The translations under genes were made by a program, and so were the position numbers. From NCBI RefSeq assembly GCF_001650695.1, contig NZ_LWQS01000034.1:1-64000 (forward strand): a stretch of 64,000 nucleotides of DNA, in the 5' to 3' direction. This document shows, piece by piece, positions 27,502 to 37,684 of the stretch. This DNA is from Chloroflexus islandicus. Lineage in GTDB: Bacteria > Chloroflexota > Chloroflexia > Chloroflexales > Chloroflexaceae. Within the stretch, counting starts at the first letter, position 1. Every line of letters starts with the position of its first letter. The notes under the pieces were generated by a model, which worked only from the letters and a program-made list of their open reading frames with translations, ran no database searches and was not told the origin of the DNA.

Positions 27502-29643
27502 ATGCCTTCAGAGATGCAGGGGACGGCGCAGCGCGCTCCGTTGTTCGATATGTTCGCGCCCGCGACATACGAGGAATGGCGGGCAGCGGCTGAGAAGACG
27601 CTGAAGGGCGTTCCGTTTGAGAAGCGCCTGATTACCAAGACCTACGAACAAATTCTGCTGCAACCGATCTATAACGCTGCCGATATTGCCGAGTTGCCGC
27701 ACACTGGCTCGCTGCCCGGCTTCGCTCCATTCGTGCGCGATACGCGCGTGTTAGGGCCGGTGTTGGAACGCTGGCAGGTGGCGCAAGAGCTGCCGTACCC
27801 AACGGCGGATGAAGCGAATCAGGCGGCGCAGGCTGATGTGCCGCGCGGCTTGACCACCCTCAACCTGCCGCTCGACCAGGCCACCCAGCACGGCCTCGAT
27901 CCCGATGCGGCTGCGCCGGCGCAGGTGGGAACGGGGGGCCTGTCGCTGGCGACGCTGGCCGATGCTCGCCGCCTGTTGGCCCAGCTTGACCTGAACCGGC
28001 TGGCGCTGTTGGTCAACGCCGGTGCGCAAGCAATGCCAGTGGCGGCGCTGCTCGTGACCGCCGCCGAAGCGCAGGGGGTCACGCCTGACCGGCTGCACGG
28101 CTGTCTCGGCGCTGATCCGCTCGGCGCGCTGGCCGCCAGTGGCGCCTTGCCGGCCTCGCTCGACCGTTGCTATGACCTGCTGGCCGAGTGGACGCGGTGG
28201 GCAATGGCGCATGCGCCCCGCCTGCGCACGATCGTAGTCAGTACCCACGTCTACCACAACAGCGGCGCCCACGCCGCCCAAGAGCTGGCGTGCGCTCTCG
28301 CCACTGGCGTGGCCTATCTCCGCGCGTTGCAAGAGCGCGGCCTGAGCGTCAACGAGATCGCCCCGCGCATCCAGTTTACCTGCTCGGTGGGATCGCAATT
28401 CTTCCTCGAAGTGGCCCGCCTGCGCGCCGCCCGCATGCTGTGGGCGCGGGTAGTGGCCGCCTTCGACGGCGATGAAACCGCCCAGCAGATGCACCTGCAC
28501 GCACGCACCTCGGCGTGGACGAAGACGCGCTACGATGTCTATAACAACATGCTGCGCGCCACCGGCGAAGCGATGGCGGCGGTGATGGGTGGGGCGCAGA
28601 GCATCCATATCAGCCATTTTGATGAAGCGTGGGGCTTGCCCGACGAGTTCTCGCGCCGGATCGCTCGCAACCTGCATGTGATTTTGCAAGAGGAGTGCAA
28701 CTTCTTCCGCCTGATCGATCCACCCGGCGGGTCGTGGGCAGTCGAGAAGTTAACCGACGAGATCGCTGCCAAGGCATGGGAGTTGTTCCAAGCGATCGAA
28801 CGGCAAGGAGGTATGGCGGCGGCCTTGCAAGCCGGTATGCCGCAAGCGGCCATCGCCGCCACCCGCGCCGAACGCTTTGCCGCAATTGCCCAGCGCCGCG
28901 AAGTGATCGTCGGCGTCAATATGTATCCCAATCTCAGCGAGAAGCTGCCGGAGGTGCGCCAGATCGATCACGTCCAGTTGCACGCAGCCCGCGCCGTCGA
29001 TCTGCGCCATGCCCGCGAAATGCGCTCGGAAGAGGCCGCTAAAGCGGCCCTGGTTGAGCTGTCGCACCAACGCACCATGGCCGCCACGCTGGCCGCCGTG
29101 CAGGCCGGCGCAACCATGGGTGAACTGAGCGGCGCGCTGGCTGCTGCCGATAGCGCCGCGCCGCAGGTGGAACTGCTGCCGGCCCACCGCGCCGCCGAGC
29201 AGTTCGAGGCCCTACGGGCCACTGCCGACGCCTACACGACCCGCACCGGTCGCCGCCCGGCAGTCTTCCTCGCCAATATGGGGCCGATCAGCCAGCACAA
29301 AGCGCGGGCCGATTTCTCCACCGGCTTCTTCGCCGCCGGCGGCTTCGCTGTGATCAGCAACGATGGCTTCGCCACCACCGAAGAAGCTGCTGCGGCTGCG
29401 CTCGCTTCCGGCGCTGAAATTGTGACGATCTGCTCAACCGATGAGACCTACCCGGATATTGTGCCGGCCCTGACCCACGCGATCAAGGCGCAACGGCCCG
29501 AGGTCACGGTCGTGCTGGCCGGCTACCCGACCGATCTAATCGATATGTATCGCGCTGCCGGGGTCGATGAGTTTATCCACCTGCGCGCCAACTGTTACGA
29601 AACGCTGGCCCGGCTGCAACGCCTGAAAGGAGTGGCTGAGTGA
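27502..29643 (+). CDS. mutA: methylmalonyl-CoA mutase, small subunit
   Basis: A 713-residue subunit of adenosylcobalamin-dependent methylmalonyl-CoA mutase, which interconverts (R)-methylmalonyl-CoA and succinyl-CoA. The TIM-barrel substrate domain is present ([23 protein letters not shown]), but the C-terminal cobalamin-like domain reads QHKARADF instead of DxHxxG, as expected for the non-catalytic small subunit. ATG 27502 is preferred to 27496 because AAGGAG then sits 7 bases upstream. It overlaps mutB by 4 bp. Confidence 0.92.
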   Translation: MPSEMQGTAQRAPLFDMFAPATYEEWRAAAEKTLKGVPFEKRLITKTYEQILLQPIYNAADIAELPHTGSLPGFAPFVRDTRVLGPVLERWQVAQELPYPTADEANQAAQADVPRGLTTLNLPLDQATQHGLDPDAAAPAQVGTGGLSLATLADARRLLAQLDLNRLALLVNAGAQAMPVAALLVTAAEAQGVTPDRLHGCLGADPLGALAASGALPASLDRCYDLLAEWTRWAMAHAPRLRTIVVSTHVYHNSGAHAAQELACALATGVAYLRALQERGLSVNEIAPRIQFTCSVGSQFFLEVARLRAARMLWARVVAAFDGDETAQQMHLHARTSAWTKTRYDVYNNMLRATGEAMAAVMGGAQSIHISHFDEAWGLPDEFSRRIARNLHVILQEECNFFRLIDPPGGSWAVEKLTDEIAAKAWELFQAIERQGGMAAALQAGMPQAAIAATRAERFAAIAQRREVIVGVNMYPNLSEKLPEVRQIDHVQLHAARAVDLRHAREMRSEEAAKAALVELSHQRTMAATLAAVQAGATMGELSGALAAADSAAPQVELLPAHRAAEQFEALRATADAYTTRTGRRPAVFLANMGPISQHKARADFSTGFFAAGGFAVISNDGFATTEEAAAAALASGAEIVTICSTDETYPDIVPALTHAIKAQRPEVTVVLAGYPTDLIDMYRAAGVDEFIHLRANCYETLARLQRLKGVAE

Positions 29644-31841
29644 AGAACCCCGATTTCACCACGCTGTCATACCGCGACGAGCGGCCCGCGCCCGATCTAG
29701 CCGCGTGGCAAGCGCGGGCCGAACAAGAGGCCGGCAAACCGCTGAGCGAGCTGGTCTGGCGCACGATGGAACAGATCGAGGTGCGGCCACTCTATACGGC
29801 TGTTGATCTGGCCGGCCTTGAGCATCTCGGCTTTACCGCCGGCATTCCACCCTACCTGCGCGGCCCCTATCCGACGATGTACGTCACCCAGCCGTGGACG
29901 ATCCGCCAGTACGCTGGCTTTTCCACCGCCGAAGCCAGCAATGCTTTCTACCGGCGCAACCTCGCCGCCGGCCAAAAGGGCTTGTCGGTGGCCTTCGATT
30001 TGGCTACCCACCGCGGCTACGACTCTGACCACCCGCGGGTGGTGGGTGATGTCGGCAAGGCCGGCGTTGCCATCGACTCGATCCTCGACATGAAGATTCT
30101 GTTCGACGGCATCCCACTCGATCAGATGTCGGTCTCGATGACGATGAACGGCGCGGTGATTCCGATCATGGCCTTCTACATCGTCGCCGCCGAAGAACAG
30201 GGGGTGCGTCCCGAACAGCTCACCGGCACCATCCAAAACGACATCTTGAAAGAGTACATGGTGCGCAACACCTACATCTACCCGCCTGAGCCGTCAATGC
30301 GCATCATTGCCGATATTTTCGCGTACACGGCCCAGCACATGCCCAAGTTCAACAGCATCAGCATTTCCGGCTACCACATGCAAGAGGCCGGCGCCACCGC
30401 CGACCTTGAGCTAGGCTATACGCTAGCCGACGGGCTTGAGTATGTACGCGCCGGGTTGAAGGCCGGCTTGACGATTGACGCCTTCGCGCCACGGCTCTCG
30501 TTCTTTTGGGCGATCGGGATGAACTACTTCATGGAGATCGCCAAGATGCGCGCCGCCCGCCTGCTCTGGGCCAAGATTATCAAGCAGTTCAACCCGCAAG
30601 ACCCCCGCTCGCTGGCGTTGCGCACCCACTGCCAGACTTCAGGCTGGAGCCTCACCGAGCAGGATCCGTTCAACAATGTGGCTCGCACATGCATCGAGGC
30701 GATGGCCGCCGCCCTCGGCCATACCCAGTCGTTGCACACCAATTCGCTCGACGAGGCGATCGCGCTGCCGACCGACTTCTCGGCCCGTATTGCCCGCAAT
30801 ACCCAGTTGTACCTGCAAGAAGAGACCGGCATCTGCAAGATCGTCGATCCGTGGGGCGGTTCATACTATCTCGAATGGCTGACCGATGCGCTGGCCCGCC
30901 GGGCGTGGGCGCATATCCAAGAGGTCGAAGAGCTGGGTGGCATGGCCAAGGCTATCGAGGCCGGCTTGCCCAAGTTGCGGATCGAAGAGGCCGCTGCCCG
31001 CCGGCAAGCCCATATCGATTCGGGCCGCGAGACGATCGTCGGTGTTAACAAGTACCGGCTTGAATACGAAGCACCGATCGAGATTCTGGAAGTTGACAAC
31101 ACTGCCGTGCGCCAAAAGCAGATCGAACGGCTGCAACAGTTGCGCGCCGAGCGCGACGAGGCTAAGACGCAGGCGGCGTTGAATGAGCTGACCCGCGTGG
31201 CGGCGACCGGTGAAGGCAACCTGCTGGCGGCAGCAATTGAAGCTGCCCGCGCACGAGCCACCCTCGGCGAGATTTCGATGGCGATGGAAAAGGTCTTTGG
31301 CCGCTTCAAAGCCGAAATTCGCTCGGTGGCCGGCATTTACAGCAGCGAGTACAGCGACGCCGAGCAGATTCAGCACGTGCGCGCTATGGCCGATGCCTTC
31401 GCTGCCCTCGAAGGTCGCCGGCCCCGGATGCTGGTCGCCAAGATCGGGCAAGACGGCCACGACCGCGGCGCCAAGGTGGTGGCAACGGCCTTTGCCGACC
31501 TCGGCTTCGATGTCGATATTGGCTCGCTCTTCCAGACTCCGGAGGAGGTGGCCCGGCAAGCGGTTGAAAACGACGTGCATGTGGTCGGGATTAGCTCGTT
31601 GGCCGGCGGCCACAAGACCCTCTTGCCGCAACTGGTGGAAGAGTTGCGCAAACTGGGCCGCGAGGACATCATGGTCGTGATTGGCGGGATTATTCCGCCA
31701 CAAGACTACGAGTTCCTGCGCGCGCATGGCGCGGCGCTGATCTTCGGCCCCGGCACCATCTTGCCGGTCGCCGCCGAGAAGCTGTTGCGCGAACTGCAAC
31801 AACGGCTGCATGGCGATAGCATCGCTGCGCCGGCCCAGTGA
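29640..31841 (+). CDS. mutB: methylmalonyl-CoA mutase, large subunit
   Basis: A 733-residue catalytic subunit. The barrel domain includes [20 protein letters not shown] and [13 protein letters not shown]; the cobalamin domain has the DGHDRG motif with His607 as lower axial ligand, and GISSLAGGH. The GTG start overlaps the mutA stop (GTGA), so the two subunits are coupled for 1:1 synthesis. In Chloroflexales this enzyme serves propionyl-CoA handling and the 3-hydroxypropionate bi-cycle. meaB follows in the same direction. Confidence 0.95.
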   Translation: MKNPDFTTLSYRDERPAPDLAAWQARAEQEAGKPLSELVWRTMEQIEVRPLYTAVDLAGLEHLGFTAGIPPYLRGPYPTMYVTQPWTIRQYAGFSTAEASNAFYRRNLAAGQKGLSVAFDLATHRGYDSDHPRVVGDVGKAGVAIDSILDMKILFDGIPLDQMSVSMTMNGAVIPIMAFYIVAAEEQGVRPEQLTGTIQNDILKEYMVRNTYIYPPEPSMRIIADIFAYTAQHMPKFNSISISGYHMQEAGATADLELGYTLADGLEYVRAGLKAGLTIDAFAPRLSFFWAIGMNYFMEIAKMRAARLLWAKIIKQFNPQDPRSLALRTHCQTSGWSLTEQDPFNNVARTCIEAMAAALGHTQSLHTNSLDEAIALPTDFSARIARNTQLYLQEETGICKIVDPWGGSYYLEWLTDALARRAWAHIQEVEELGGMAKAIEAGLPKLRIEEAAARRQAHIDSGRETIVGVNKYRLEYEAPIEILEVDNTAVRQKQIERLQQLRAERDEAKTQAALNELTRVAATGEGNLLAAAIEAARARATLGEISMAMEKVFGRFKAEIRSVAGIYSSEYSDAEQIQHVRAMADAFAALEGRRPRMLVAKIGQDGHDRGAKVVATAFADLGFDVDIGSLFQTPEEVARQAVENDVHVVGISSLAGGHKTLLPQLVEELRKLGREDIMVVIGGIIPPQDYEFLRAHGAALIFGPGTILPVAAEKLLRELQQRLHGDSIAAPAQ

Positions 31842-31864
31842 GACCGTGAGTGCATCGCAGATAG

Positions 31865-31903
31865 TCACCCCTCTCCCCACCGGCGGGGAGAGGGGCCGGG
31901 GGT
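31865..31903. repeat. CCCCTCTCCCC hairpin repeat
   Basis: CCCCTCTCCCC (31868-31878) pairs with GGGGAGAGGGG (31885-31895) and is framed by TCACCC/GGGTGA. A close relative lies at 56465-56492. It sits between mutB and meaB and could reduce read-through or protect the upstream mRNA. Confidence 0.8.
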
Positions 31904-31950
31904 GATGGTTCACACACCCAGTGCTCCTGTTCAGCCAAACAACAACACCT

Positions 31951-33063
31951 ATGACCAACAACCAGCCAACCGCCGAAGAGATGCCCTTTGCGCTGTCGGT
32001 GCTCGCCGGGATCGCCAGCCGCCACGATGGTCTGCCCGGCAGTGCGCCGGCCCCCGCCACGCCACCGTCTGGCCCACGCCGCCGGCATTTGACGGTCGAG
32101 GAGTATGTCGAGGGGGTGCGCAACGGCGACCGCGCCATTCTCGCCCGCGCCATCACCCTGATCGAGAGCAACGCTCCGGCCCACATGGTCCAAGCGCAAG
32201 AGGTGCTGCGCCAACTGCTGCCCTCCACCGGCGGCTCGCTCCGGGTCGGCATCACCGGCGTACCCGGCGTCGGCAAGAGTACCTTTATCGAGGCGCTTGG
32301 CACCATGCTCTGCGAACAGGGCCACCGGGTCGCGGTCTTGGCCATCGACCCATCGAGCAGCATCTCGCGCGGCAGCATTTTGGGCGATAAAACCCGGATG
32401 GAACGGCTCGCCCGCCACCCCAACGCCTATATCCGGCCTTCGCCGTCAGGCGGCAGTTTGGGCGGCGTCGCGCGCAAGACCCGCGAGACGCTGCTGGTCT
32501 GCGAAGCCGCCGGTTTTGATGTGGTGCTGGTCGAGACGGTCGGTGTCGGCCAGAGCGAGACGGCGGTGCGCGGGATGGTGGACTTTTTCTTGTTGTTGAT
32601 GCTGGCTGGCGCTGGTGATGAACTGCAAGGGATTAAGAAAGGGGTGATCGAGCTGGCCGATGCGCTGGTGATCACCAAAGCCGACGGCGACAACAGAGCG
32701 CGCGCCTTGGCGGCCCAAGCTGAGTATCGCCACGCACTGCGATACCTCTCACCGGCCACGCCGGGTTGGAAACCGCCAGTGCGCACCTGTTCAGCGCTGA
32801 CTGGCGACGGCATCACCGCCGTTTGGCAAGAGATCGAGCGCTTCCGCACCGAGATGACGGCCAGCGGCGTCTTTGCTGCCCGCCGCCGTGAGCAGGCTCG
32901 CGATTGGCTCTATCATTTAATTGACGAACAGTTGCGCACGCTCTTTTTTGCCCATCCTGCCGTGCGCGAACGGTTGCCCGTCATCGAGCAGGCGGTGGTT
33001 GAGGGAAGTTTGCCGGTGGTGAGTGCGGTGCAAGAGTTAATTGCAGCCTTGAGCGAACGGTAG
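31951..33063 (+). CDS. meaB: MeaB-type GTPase chaperone of methylmalonyl-CoA mutase
   Basis: A 370-residue G3E-family GTPase (ArgK/MeaB) that loads and protects adenosylcobalamin on methylmalonyl-CoA mutase. Walker A is GVPGVGKST, followed by AIDPSSSISRGSILGDKTRM and VETVGVGQSE; TKADGDN fits the G4 site. The start is uncertain because no Shine-Dalgarno site precedes ATG 31951; GTG 31921 and ATG 31981 are alternatives. It follows mutAB after a hairpin repeat, and the three genes form a functional set. Confidence 0.92.
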   Translation: MTNNQPTAEEMPFALSVLAGIASRHDGLPGSAPAPATPPSGPRRRHLTVEEYVEGVRNGDRAILARAITLIESNAPAHMVQAQEVLRQLLPSTGGSLRVGITGVPGVGKSTFIEALGTMLCEQGHRVAVLAIDPSSSISRGSILGDKTRMERLARHPNAYIRPSPSGGSLGGVARKTRETLLVCEAAGFDVVLVETVGVGQSETAVRGMVDFFLLLMLAGAGDELQGIKKGVIELADALVITKADGDNRARALAAQAEYRHALRYLSPATPGWKPPVRTCSALTGDGITAVWQEIERFRTEMTASGVFAARRREQARDWLYHLIDEQLRTLFFAHPAVRERLPVIEQAVVEGSLPVVSAVQELIAALSER

Positions 33064-33096
33064 GGGCATAGCGTTGCTATGCCCCTACCGTTCGCT
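33052..33096. terminator. 21-bp perfect hairpin joining two gene ends
   Basis: Perfect 21-bp arms (33052-33072 and 33076-33096) with loop GTT cover the last codons and TAG stop of meaB and the TAG stop of the opposing response regulator. No T-run follows. It may be a bidirectional terminator. Confidence 0.8.
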
Positions 33097-33772
33097 ACGC
33101 ATCCTCCCGCAAAATATACCCCACGCTCCGCACGGTATGGATCAAGCGCGGCTCGCCGTTGGCTTCGAGCTTCTGGCGCAAATAGCGCACATAGACCTCG
33201 ATAATATTGCTCTCGCCGCCGAAATCGTAATTCCACACCCGATCGTAGATAATGTCGCGGGTCAGCACCTGATTCGGATGGCGCATAAAGAGTTCGAGCA
33301 GATCGTACTCTTTGGCCGTCAGCTCCACTCGCCGGTCGCCGACGCGCAACTCGCGCGAGCGAGTATCGAGGGTCAGATTGGCGAAGCGCAACACCTCTTG
33401 GTTTTGGCTGACCTGCTGACGGCGCAATTGGGCGCGAATGCGAGCCAGCAACTCTTCAAAGGCGAACGGCTTGACCAAATAATCATCAGCGCCGGCTTCC
33501 AACCCGATCACCCGATCACGCACCGCATCACGCGCCGTCAAGATAATGATCGGGACGCTCGACTCGGCGCGCAGCCGGCGCGCAACTTCAAGCCCATCCA
33601 CCCCCGGCAGCATCAAATCGAGGACGACCAGATCGTAGTTGCCGGCAACGGCCATCTCTAGGCCACGGATGCCGTCATAGGCAACATCAACCTGATAGCC
33701 TTCGAGGTGAAGGCCACGCCGCAGGTAAGAGGCAATTTCAGTTTCATCTTCAACTATCAAGATTCGCGCCAT
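33095..33772 (-). CDS. OmpR/PhoB-family response regulator
   Basis: A 225-residue regulator with an N-terminal receiver (Asp52 in VVLDLMLPG; Lys near 101 in LVKPF) and a C-terminal winged-helix DNA-binding domain ([20 protein letters not shown], then [10 protein letters not shown]). No partner kinase gene is adjacent, so it is an orphan in this window. The ATG lies only 7 bases from the end of a strong -10 box, so the mRNA should have almost no leader. Its stop lies in a 21-bp hairpin shared with meaB. Confidence 0.93.
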   Translation of the reverse strand: MARILIVEDETEIASYLRRGLHLEGYQVDVAYDGIRGLEMAVAGNYDLVVLDLMLPGVDGLEVARRLRAESSVPIIILTARDAVRDRVIGLEAGADDYLVKPFAFEELLARIRAQLRRQQVSQNQEVLRFANLTLDTRSRELRVGDRRVELTAKEYDLLELFMRHPNQVLTRDIIYDRVWNYDFGGESNIIEVYVRYLRQKLEANGEPRLIHTVRSVGYILREDA

Positions 33773-33778
33773 ACCTGT

Positions 33779-33807
33779 AGTATACGAAGAGGTAGTGCGC
33801 TCGTCAA
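33779..33807 (-). promoter_or_regulatory. promoter giving near-leaderless regulator mRNA
   Basis: On the minus strand TTGACG (33802-33807) and TATACT (33779-33784) are separated by 17 bp. The start codon begins at 33772, about where transcription should start. Confidence 0.75.
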
Positions 33808-33816
33808 TGTTTTTCC

Positions 33817-34359
33817 CTAATGCGGCTCGCTATCGAGTTCATTCATAAAATCTTCCGGGTGCTGGCGAATCTCAAGGCTGCGCTGCTCGATCTCGCGGCG
33901 CAACTCACGGCGCAAACGGGCCGCCATCCAGCGCCGGCGCTGTTCCGCCGTCTCGATCCGCACCGGCGGCACCGGGCACGGGCGAAAATTGTCATCAACC
34001 GCCACCATTGTAAAGTAGCAGGTCATCACGTGGCGCTGGGTGCGCGCCGTGATATTCTCAGCCACCACCCGAATCCCCACCTCCATTGACGTATTGCCGG
34101 TGTAGTTAATGGAAGCCAAAAACGTTACTAATTCGCCAACGTGAATGCGAGCGCGAAAAATCACCTGATCGACCGAGACCGTCACCACATACCGTCCAGA
34201 GTAGCGTGACGCGCATGCAAAAGCCACCTGATCGAGCAGTTTCAAAATATGACCGCCGTGAACATTGCCGGCAAAATTAGCCATATCAGGCGTCATCAAC
34301 ACGGTCATTTGCAAAGTGCGGAACTGCTCAGGCTGGTGCGTTCCTCCATTAGTTTCCAT
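33817..34359 (-). CDS. hotdog-fold acyl-CoA thioesterase
   Basis: A 180-residue acyl-CoA hydrolase of the YciA/BFIT hotdog group. Typical features are [25 protein letters not shown] (Asn/His-Gly-Gly turn before the long helix) and [19 protein letters not shown]. The C-terminal 40 residues are charged and helical. It would cleave fatty acyl-CoA thioesters; chain length is unknown. GGAG lies before the ATG. It stands between a regulator and a methyltransferase gene, all on the minus strand. Confidence 0.87.
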   Translation of the reverse strand: METNGGTHQPEQFRTLQMTVLMTPDMANFAGNVHGGHILKLLDQVAFACASRYSGRYVVTVSVDQVIFRARIHVGELVTFLASINYTGNTSMEVGIRVVAENITARTQRHVMTCYFTMVAVDDNFRPCPVPPVRIETAEQRRRWMAARLRRELRREIEQRSLEIRQHPEDFMNELDSEPH

Positions 34360-34486
34360 AGGTCTACTCCACCAGATGGGAACGATGAAGATGCTGCTTT
34401 GTCAAGTATACTCGCGAGAGATACGCTTAAGACCAGCGCAATCGCATCACCGGTTTCAAGCGGATGCAGCGAGCATAGCGCGCAAA

Positions 34487-34525
34487 TATGGAGTGCGGCA
34501 GTTTGACTGCCGCACTCCATAGTAC
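34487..34525. repeat. GGAGTGCGGCAGT palindrome copy
   Basis: One full copy of the palindrome with arms ATGGAGTGCGGCAGT and ACTGCCGCACTCCAT, the same family as in 1-306 and 24.4-24.8 kb. It lies downstream of the methyltransferase gene. Confidence 0.9.
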
Positions 34526-34541
34526 TATTTCCAACGCATCG

Positions 34542-35366
34542 TTACTGGTAACGAAACACCAACAGATAATAGCGCCAGAGGCCAGCGTTGAGGGTGCGGG
34601 TTTGGGCGATACAGCCGCGCATCGCTTCGATCTGAAGTTCAGATTGCAACCGGAGCGCGCGCAGCACGAGCGCCGCCGGCAGAGTCAATTGGGCGAAATG
34701 GCCGAGGAAGCGCAGCGACGGCCCGGCGCTGAGGGTGAGGTCTTCGCGCTGGCACAAGTGCAAACCGGCTGTTTCAGCCAGCGCGATCAACTCGTCAGCC
34801 GTCACCAAATCGGGCATGGCCCACGCGCGTAACCATGACCGCAACTGCTTGCGCTCAACCGGGGAAAGATCAGATCGCGCTGCGAAACGGTCAGCAATGA
34901 CTAACCGGCCACCCGGACGCAACACGCGCCTGATCTCAGCCAACAGCGCCGGCTTATCCGGCGCATGGCAGATGCTCTCCAGCATCCAAACCACATCGCA
35001 GCTCGCGTTGCACAGCGGCGCCGCAGCGTAATCGGCGCACACAAACGTTGCCGGCCCGCCGCGCCGCGCCCGCTTGGCCTGTTCGGGCACAATGGTGAGG
35101 CCGATCACCGGCCCATCGTGGCGAGCAGCAATCGCATTGGCGCTCGCACCGGCGCCGCAACCGGCATCGAGCAAGCACTCACCGGGAGCAAGCTGGGCCG
35201 CAGCCAACAATGTCTCATCAATCGAACGCAGGGCAGCGCGATGGCTGCGCGCCTGCTGCCACAAACCGGCATGCATCGCCTGCGATCCACGGATGATGCC
35301 GAGCACGCGGAACATCCAGTCCGTCTGGCGATAAAACGCGCGCACGGCGTGGTGATGATGGAGCAT
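34542..35366 (-). CDS. class I SAM-dependent methyltransferase
   Basis: A 274-residue methyltransferase with Rossmann motif I LLDAGCGAGASANAIAARH (about 65-83), and motif III RRVLRPGGRLVIAD. The layout resembles small-molecule methyltransferases related to tocopherol or ubiquinone/menaquinone methylation, but the substrate cannot be stated. The N-terminal HHHHAVRAFYRQTDW is helical and family-like. It is preceded by a repeat array and has no clear operon partner. Confidence 0.85.
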   Translation of the reverse strand: MLHHHHAVRAFYRQTDWMFRVLGIIRGSQAMHAGLWQQARSHRAALRSIDETLLAAAQLAPGECLLDAGCGAGASANAIAARHDGPVIGLTIVPEQAKRARRGGPATFVCADYAAAPLCNASCDVVWMLESICHAPDKPALLAEIRRVLRPGGRLVIADRFAARSDLSPVERKQLRSWLRAWAMPDLVTADELIALAETAGLHLCQREDLTLSAGPSLRFLGHFAQLTLPAALVLRALRLQSELQIEAMRGCIAQTRTLNAGLWRYYLLVFRYQ

Positions 35367-35386
35367 GACCGAAACCTTACGTTCAT

Positions 35387-36172
35387 TGTCATTGCGAGGG
35401 AGTGGTGGCGACCAGCACAGCGGGCGCCACGCCCCCTTGTCATTGCGAGGGCGCGCAGCGCCCGAAGCAATCTCCCCCTTCAGCGGAATGTATACCTGAG
35501 CAGGTGCAGTCCGTCCTCGCGGGGGATTGCTTCGCCGCGCTTCGCGCGGCTCGCAATGACAGACCGAACGTGGATGCGCCGTACCCCCTTGTCATTGCGA
35601 GGGAGTGGTGGCGACCAGCGCAGCGAGCGCCGCACCCCCTTGTCATTGCGAGGGAGTGGTGGCGACCAGCGCAGCGGGCGCCACGCCCCCTTGTCATTGC
35701 GAGGGCGCGCAGCGCCCGAAGCAATCTCCCCCTTCAGCGGAACCCATGCCTGCGCGCATCCCTCCCGCTCTCGCAGGAGATTGCTTCGCCGCGCTCCGCG
35801 CGGCTCGCAATGACAGCGGGAAAGCGGGCGCGCAGCGCCCGAAGCAATCTCCCCCTTCAGCGCAACCCATGCCTGAGCGCATCCCTCCCGCTCTCGCAGG
35901 AGATTGCTTCACCGCGCTTCACCCCCTTGTCATTGCGAGGGAGTGGTGGCGACCAGCGCAGCGGGCGCCACGCCCCCTTGTCATTGCGAGGGCGCGCAGC
36001 GCCCGAAGCAATCTCCCCCTTCAGCGCAACCCATGCCTGAGCAGGTGCAGTCCGTCCTCGCGGGGGATTGCTTCGCCGCGCTCCGCGCGGCTCGCAATGA
36101 CAGACGGGAACCAACCTGTCATTGCGAGGGCGCGCAGCGCCCGAAGCAATCTCCCCCTTTAGCGGAATGTAT
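35387..36172. repeat. about 790-bp array of ATTGCGAG...GCAATCTC elements
   Basis: At least seven copies of GTCATTGCGAGGG are arranged with GAAGCAATCTCCC and GGGATTGCTTCGCCGCG arms, in modules such as GAGTGGTGGCGACCAGCGCA and GGCGCGCAGCGCCCGAAGC that recur at 35582, 35638, 35694 and 35930. Open frames across the array (for example up to 212 codons) are low-complexity translations and not genes. Confidence 0.9.
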
Positions 36173-36204
36173 ACCTGCGCGCCGCCATCGCCTGCGCAAA
36201 CCAG

Positions 36205-37521
36205 CTATTGATACGACCAGATTCGCACAGTTGAATCGAAGCTGCCGCTGGCCAACAAATCGCCACCCGGCGCAAACGCCACCGAGGTGACACTTTCGTT
36301 ATGTCCGCCCAACTCCCAGCGCAACGCCCCATCGCGCACCCGCCAGATCCGCACGATCCGGCCATAGTGCGCGCTCGCGAGATACTGATTATCAGGGCTA
36401 AATGCTAAGCTGAAGCAGGCACCAGACGGGGTTGCTAACATCTGCAACGGCTGGCCATCATCAACCCGCCAGATAAAGATCAGGCCATCGCCGCCGGCGC
36501 TCGCCGCCAATTGGCCATTCGGGCTGAAGGTAACGCTGAAGATCGCGTCGCTATGCCCGCGCATCGCCCGCACCAATGAGCGATCATGCATCTGCCAGAG
36601 CCGTAAGACTCGATCATGGCCGGCGGATAGCAGCAGATTGCCATCAGGGCTAAAGGCGACGCTATTGATCACCCCATCGTGACCGGGCAATATGCCGCTC
36701 AAACGACCATCAGTCGCGTGCCACAAATAGACCGCTGGATCCCAGCCGCCGGTGGCGATTAAATCACCGTGCGGCTGGAAGGCAATGCTAAAAAACGCAC
36801 CGTGACGCTGGTCATCACCCAAATGCACGAGGAGTTCGCCATCAGCAACGCGCCAGATCCGCGCGCCGTGCTGGCGACCAGCCGCTGCAATCCGCTGGCC
36901 GTCAGGACTAAACACGACGGCATTGAGTTCGCCAATATTCCCGCTGATGACGCGCTGCAATTGGCCATCAGGCAACCGCCAGAGCCGCAGCATGCCATCC
37001 CATGAACCGGTCGCGAGCATTTGCTGATCGGGACTAAACGTCAGACTGTTCACCCAGCTCTGCACAGCTAGCAATTGGCGCAGCAGCGGGCGCTGGATAG
37101 CCAGTGCATCAGTCGCTGGCTGTTCGAGCTGGAACAATCGGTGATGCGTCGCTAACAAGTGCCGGTTAGGCCGCAATGCCAGCCGGTTGGGCTGGCGCAG
37201 CCGCCTGCCAGCCAGCGCACCGTACTCGCTATCCCGCAACTCCGGCGCCACTAGCACTTCCAGCGTCATCGCATCAATCGTCAATAAGCCAGCATGAAAG
37301 AGGATCTGCAAATCAGCGCGCAACAACAGCGCATTGTGCGGCTCCGCCGGCCCGTGCGGATCGATCAAGACCGGACGCAACACTGCGGCTACTTGGCAAC
37401 CACTGATCGCGCAAGCACCGTCATACGCCACCAGCAATTTTTGCCGTAACACCTCTAACGCCGACGAAACAGAGTCGGCGGACGACCCAACCACACCATT
37501 GGGAGAAGAACGCTGCTGCAT
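36205..37521 (-). CDS. degenerate HNH_2 domain fused to seven-blade WD40 propeller
   Basis: A 438-residue protein. Residues 24-83 resemble the HNH_2 nuclease domain: AYDGACAISGC (32-42), then NALLLRADLQILFHAGLLTID. Expected catalytic His positions (AAHI and DIH in relatives) read RPVLI and DLQ, so nuclease activity is probably lost. From about 145 there are seven WD40 repeats ending in LRLW, ARIW, VYLW, LRLW, IFIW, VRIW and VRIW, enough for one closed propeller. Start ATG 37521 is preferred over TTG 37569; neither has a strong ribosome site. It may be a binding scaffold. No partner is evident; neighbours are repeats and mobA. Confidence 0.8.
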   Translation of the reverse strand: MQQRSSPNGVVGSSADSVSSALEVLRQKLLVAYDGACAISGCQVAAVLRPVLIDPHGPAEPHNALLLRADLQILFHAGLLTIDAMTLEVLVAPELRDSEYGALAGRRLRQPNRLALRPNRHLLATHHRLFQLEQPATDALAIQRPLLRQLLAVQSWVNSLTFSPDQQMLATGSWDGMLRLWRLPDGQLQRVISGNIGELNAVVFSPDGQRIAAAGRQHGARIWRVADGELLVHLGDDQRHGAFFSIAFQPHGDLIATGGWDPAVYLWHATDGRLSGILPGHDGVINSVAFSPDGNLLLSAGHDRVLRLWQMHDRSLVRAMRGHSDAIFSVTFSPNGQLAASAGGDGLIFIWRVDDGQPLQMLATPSGACFSLAFSPDNQYLASAHYGRIVRIWRVRDGALRWELGGHNESVTSVAFAPGGDLLASGSFDSTVRIWSYQ

Positions 37522-37684
37522 TGTTAAACTCGGTCGTCGAATGCGCGAATATCCACGTGGTGCCAACAAGCATAAATCAACTATATAAACGATACCTGTG
37601 AGTCACCACATTGTAAGATAACATTTCTTTCAAATTGGCGGCGCACACGAGCAACGCCAAACGCCACCGCTCGACAACCGGCCA

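Noticed and set aside
30861-32423. 520-codon minus-strand frame opposite mutB/meaB
   Set aside because: Spans two real genes and a repeat on the other strand; typical GC-rich antisense frame.
35402-36290. Open frames of up to 212 codons in the repeat array
   Set aside because: Low-complexity translations of repeated modules; the same peptide recurs several times within one frame.
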